Positions 6,922-7,961 of a stretch of DNA of 7,961 nucleotides are shown here, one piece after another (positions within the stretch are counted from its first letter, which is position 1; the number at the start of each line of letters is the position of its first letter). Origin of the DNA: Legionella genomosp. 1 (GTDB lineage Bacteria; Pseudomonadota; Gammaproteobacteria; Legionellales; Legionellaceae); assembly GCA_945867185.1 (NCBI GenBank), contig CAMBHM010000063.1:1-7961 (forward strand), read 5' to 3'. A model generated the notes under the pieces. It was given only the letters and a program-made list of their open reading frames with translations. It had not been told where the DNA came from and did not search any database. Both the position numbers and the translations under genes were made by a program.

Positions 6922-7650
6922 ATGCAAGGCAGAGGTCGTGAGAGACCAGCAGCTGTTGAAATGCGCGACATGGCGGCCCCGAGGGAAACGGCTATGGAGG
7001 TCACAAGAGATCGACAAACAGCCGCTGAAGCAGAATTCAAAGAACAAGCAATGGCTTATTATAACGAGCAAATGGCTGCACTTACTCGTTTTAGATCCGA
7101 GATGAATAAAGACAAATCATTGGCACCCCACACCGCCGCCCTCAATGCCCAATTAACAGCCTTTGAACAGGCCCTTCAGCTATTCAAAGCAGATGCCGAC
7201 AAGCCCACTACCTGTAACAAAAAGAAACTGGGAGAGCATCAACAACGGATCGAAAAGGCCGCTTCGGCTGTTCATGACACCTTCAATAAATCCCACCCAT
7301 CTGTCAAAAACAGACTCCAAGAGCCCATGAAAAATTTTATAGATACCACTCAAAAATCAGCCAAAGTGTTTGCTGCCATGTTCTTTTTAGCTGCTGTCCT
7401 TGCAGTCGTTCCAGGCGCCTTTATAATTATTCCAGCGATCGCAGCGATTGCCGCCATAGCAGCTGCCACGATTGCCTGTTCCCTACTAAAGAACACTGCT
7501 CAAGCCATCGCAGGCCCAAGTACCGGCGGCGCCTCCTCCACCGATGCGGAACGCCGCACGCTTCCTCCTCTTGGAAGACTACCGGATAGTACTGACGAAA
7601 ACCAGGACCCCACCTCAACGAAGACGAACGGGCCAGGAGGTCCTGATTGA
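6922..7650 (+). CDS. Hypothetical membrane-hairpin protein with disordered tail
   Basis: I do not recognise this 242-residue protein. Residues 1-145 are polar and probably helical, rich in Ala, Glu, Lys, Arg and Gln, with a possible coiled coil around 33-90. Residues about 148-190 form one long hydrophobic block with a Pro-Gly break (VVPGAF near 162-167) and an AIA-repeat (172-183), best read as two membrane helices in a hairpin. Residues 191-242 are low complexity and polar (Gly, Ser, Thr, Asp, Pro), probably disordered. There is no signal peptide, so the N-terminal helical region is probably cytoplasmic. A strong AAGGAG and a promoter of its own separate it from rnc. Such an architecture occurs in many intracellular-bacterium secreted effectors and also in ordinary inner-membrane proteins. 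If the host is Legionellales, a type IV effector is one option, but I see no E-block or domain proving it. Expression as a protein is well supported; function is unknown. Confidence 0.8.
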   Translation: MQGRGRERPAAVEMRDMAAPRETAMEVTRDRQTAAEAEFKEQAMAYYNEQMAALTRFRSEMNKDKSLAPHTAALNAQLTAFEQALQLFKADADKPTTCNKKKLGEHQQRIEKAASAVHDTFNKSHPSVKNRLQEPMKNFIDTTQKSAKVFAAMFFLAAVLAVVPGAFIIIPAIAAIAAIAAATIACSLLKNTAQAIAGPSTGGASSTDAERRTLPPLGRLPDSTDENQDPTSTKTNGPGGPD

Positions 7651-7660
7651 TAAAAAGACA

Positions 7661-7689
7661 TTCCCTAGCACACCCTGATCCGCTATAAT
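7661..7689 (+). promoter_or_regulatory. Predicted promoter of the permease gene
   Basis: A perfect TATAAT (7684-7689) is preceded at 17 nt by TTCCCT (7661-7666), a poor -35 that matches only three of six bases. The start site would be near 7696, leaving a leader of about 27 nt. The exact -10 with a poor -35 could mean dependence on an activator. Confidence 0.5.
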
Positions 7690-7722
7690 GTCTATCTTTT
7701 TGTCAGACACAGGATACAATTG

Positions 7723-7961
7723 ATGAAGGCCTGGTCCTCCGAAAAGATTTCCGTACTCACACTCGTCCTACTTATCACCGGTGCTATCGACAGTGTGCGT
7801 AATTTACCAGTGACGGCTTTATTTGGATCGTCGTTGATTTTTTTCTTTATTTTGTCAGCCATCGTCTTCTTAATCCCCGTAGCCCTTGTCTCAGCAGAAC
7901 TCTCCTCCACCTGGTCTCATGAGGAAGGGGGGATCTACAGTTGGGTCCGCGCGGCGTTTGG
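7723..7961 (+). CDS. APC-family amino acid permease or antiporter, N-terminal part
   Basis: The gene runs off the right edge after 79 full codons, so only the N-terminus is visible. It starts at an ATG with AGGA (7711-7714) 8 nt upstream. The beginning is short and polar (MKAWSSEKIS), then a first helix ends in LLITGAIDSVRNLP, whose Gly-containing break is where APC-fold transporters bind the amino and carboxyl groups of the substrate. A second helix (about 33-57) leads to VSAELSSTW and EEGGIYSWVRAAFG, the conserved loop and helix 3 start of the family. The RNLP and EEGGIYSWV stretches are like glutamate/GABA-antiporter (GadC) relatives. Full members are about 450-500 residues, so most of the protein is beyond the window and the substrate cannot be told. 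It probably imports or exchanges an amino acid across the inner membrane. Confidence 0.88.
   Translation, partial: MKAWSSEKISVLTLVLLITGAIDSVRNLPVTALFGSSLIFFFILSAIVFLIPVALVSAELSSTWSHEEGGIYSWVRAAF

Noticed and set aside
6595..7071. 158-codon minus-strand frame antisense to rnc and the unknown gene
   Set aside because: It spans the end of rnc, a promoter and the start of the next gene; the Cys/Ser/Leu-rich product looks like antisense of real coding sequence.

Overview
The window reads as ordinary chromosome from a gammaproteobacterium. LepA, LepB, RNase III and MltB all carry clear gammaproteobacterial family signatures. A free-standing gspL-gspM pair, a GadC-like APC transporter start and a small membrane-hairpin protein with a polar tail together suggest a Legionellales-type relative (Legionella/Coxiella/Aquicella side). 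That placement is inference from gene content. No rRNA, tRNA, insertion sequence, CRISPR array or phage gene was seen.

Layout. The leftmost ~380 bases hold no convincing gene, only short overlapping frames on the minus strand. From 380 to 3022 three minus-strand genes form a likely transcription unit read right to left: mltB (periplasmic lytic transglycosylase), then gspL and gspM, two inner-membrane platform proteins of the type II secretion system, with gspL and gspM overlapping by ATGA. A divergent promoter region (about 3023-3169) separates this unit from a plus-strand operon at 3170-6821: lepA (translation GTPase EF4), lepB (signal peptidase I), a DUF4845-type single-pass membrane protein, and rnc (RNase III). 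Spacings of 12 nt, 15 nt and an 11-nt overlap support one transcript.

The usual partner after rnc, the GTPase gene era, is missing. It is replaced by a gene with its own promoter for an unrecognised 242-residue protein with a double hydrophobic segment and a disordered tail (6922-7650). The window ends in the first 79 codons of an APC-family amino acid permease or antiporter with a consensus -10 box.

How the genes work together: LepB removes signal peptides from exported proteins. GspL and GspM are part of the machine that moves folded exoproteins out, and MltB cuts peptidoglycan, which might help such an envelope-spanning machine assemble. LepA and RNase III serve translation and RNA processing. 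I did not find a clearly new system. The least explained items are the membrane-hairpin protein with its structured leader, and the cysteine-rich frame after gspM.
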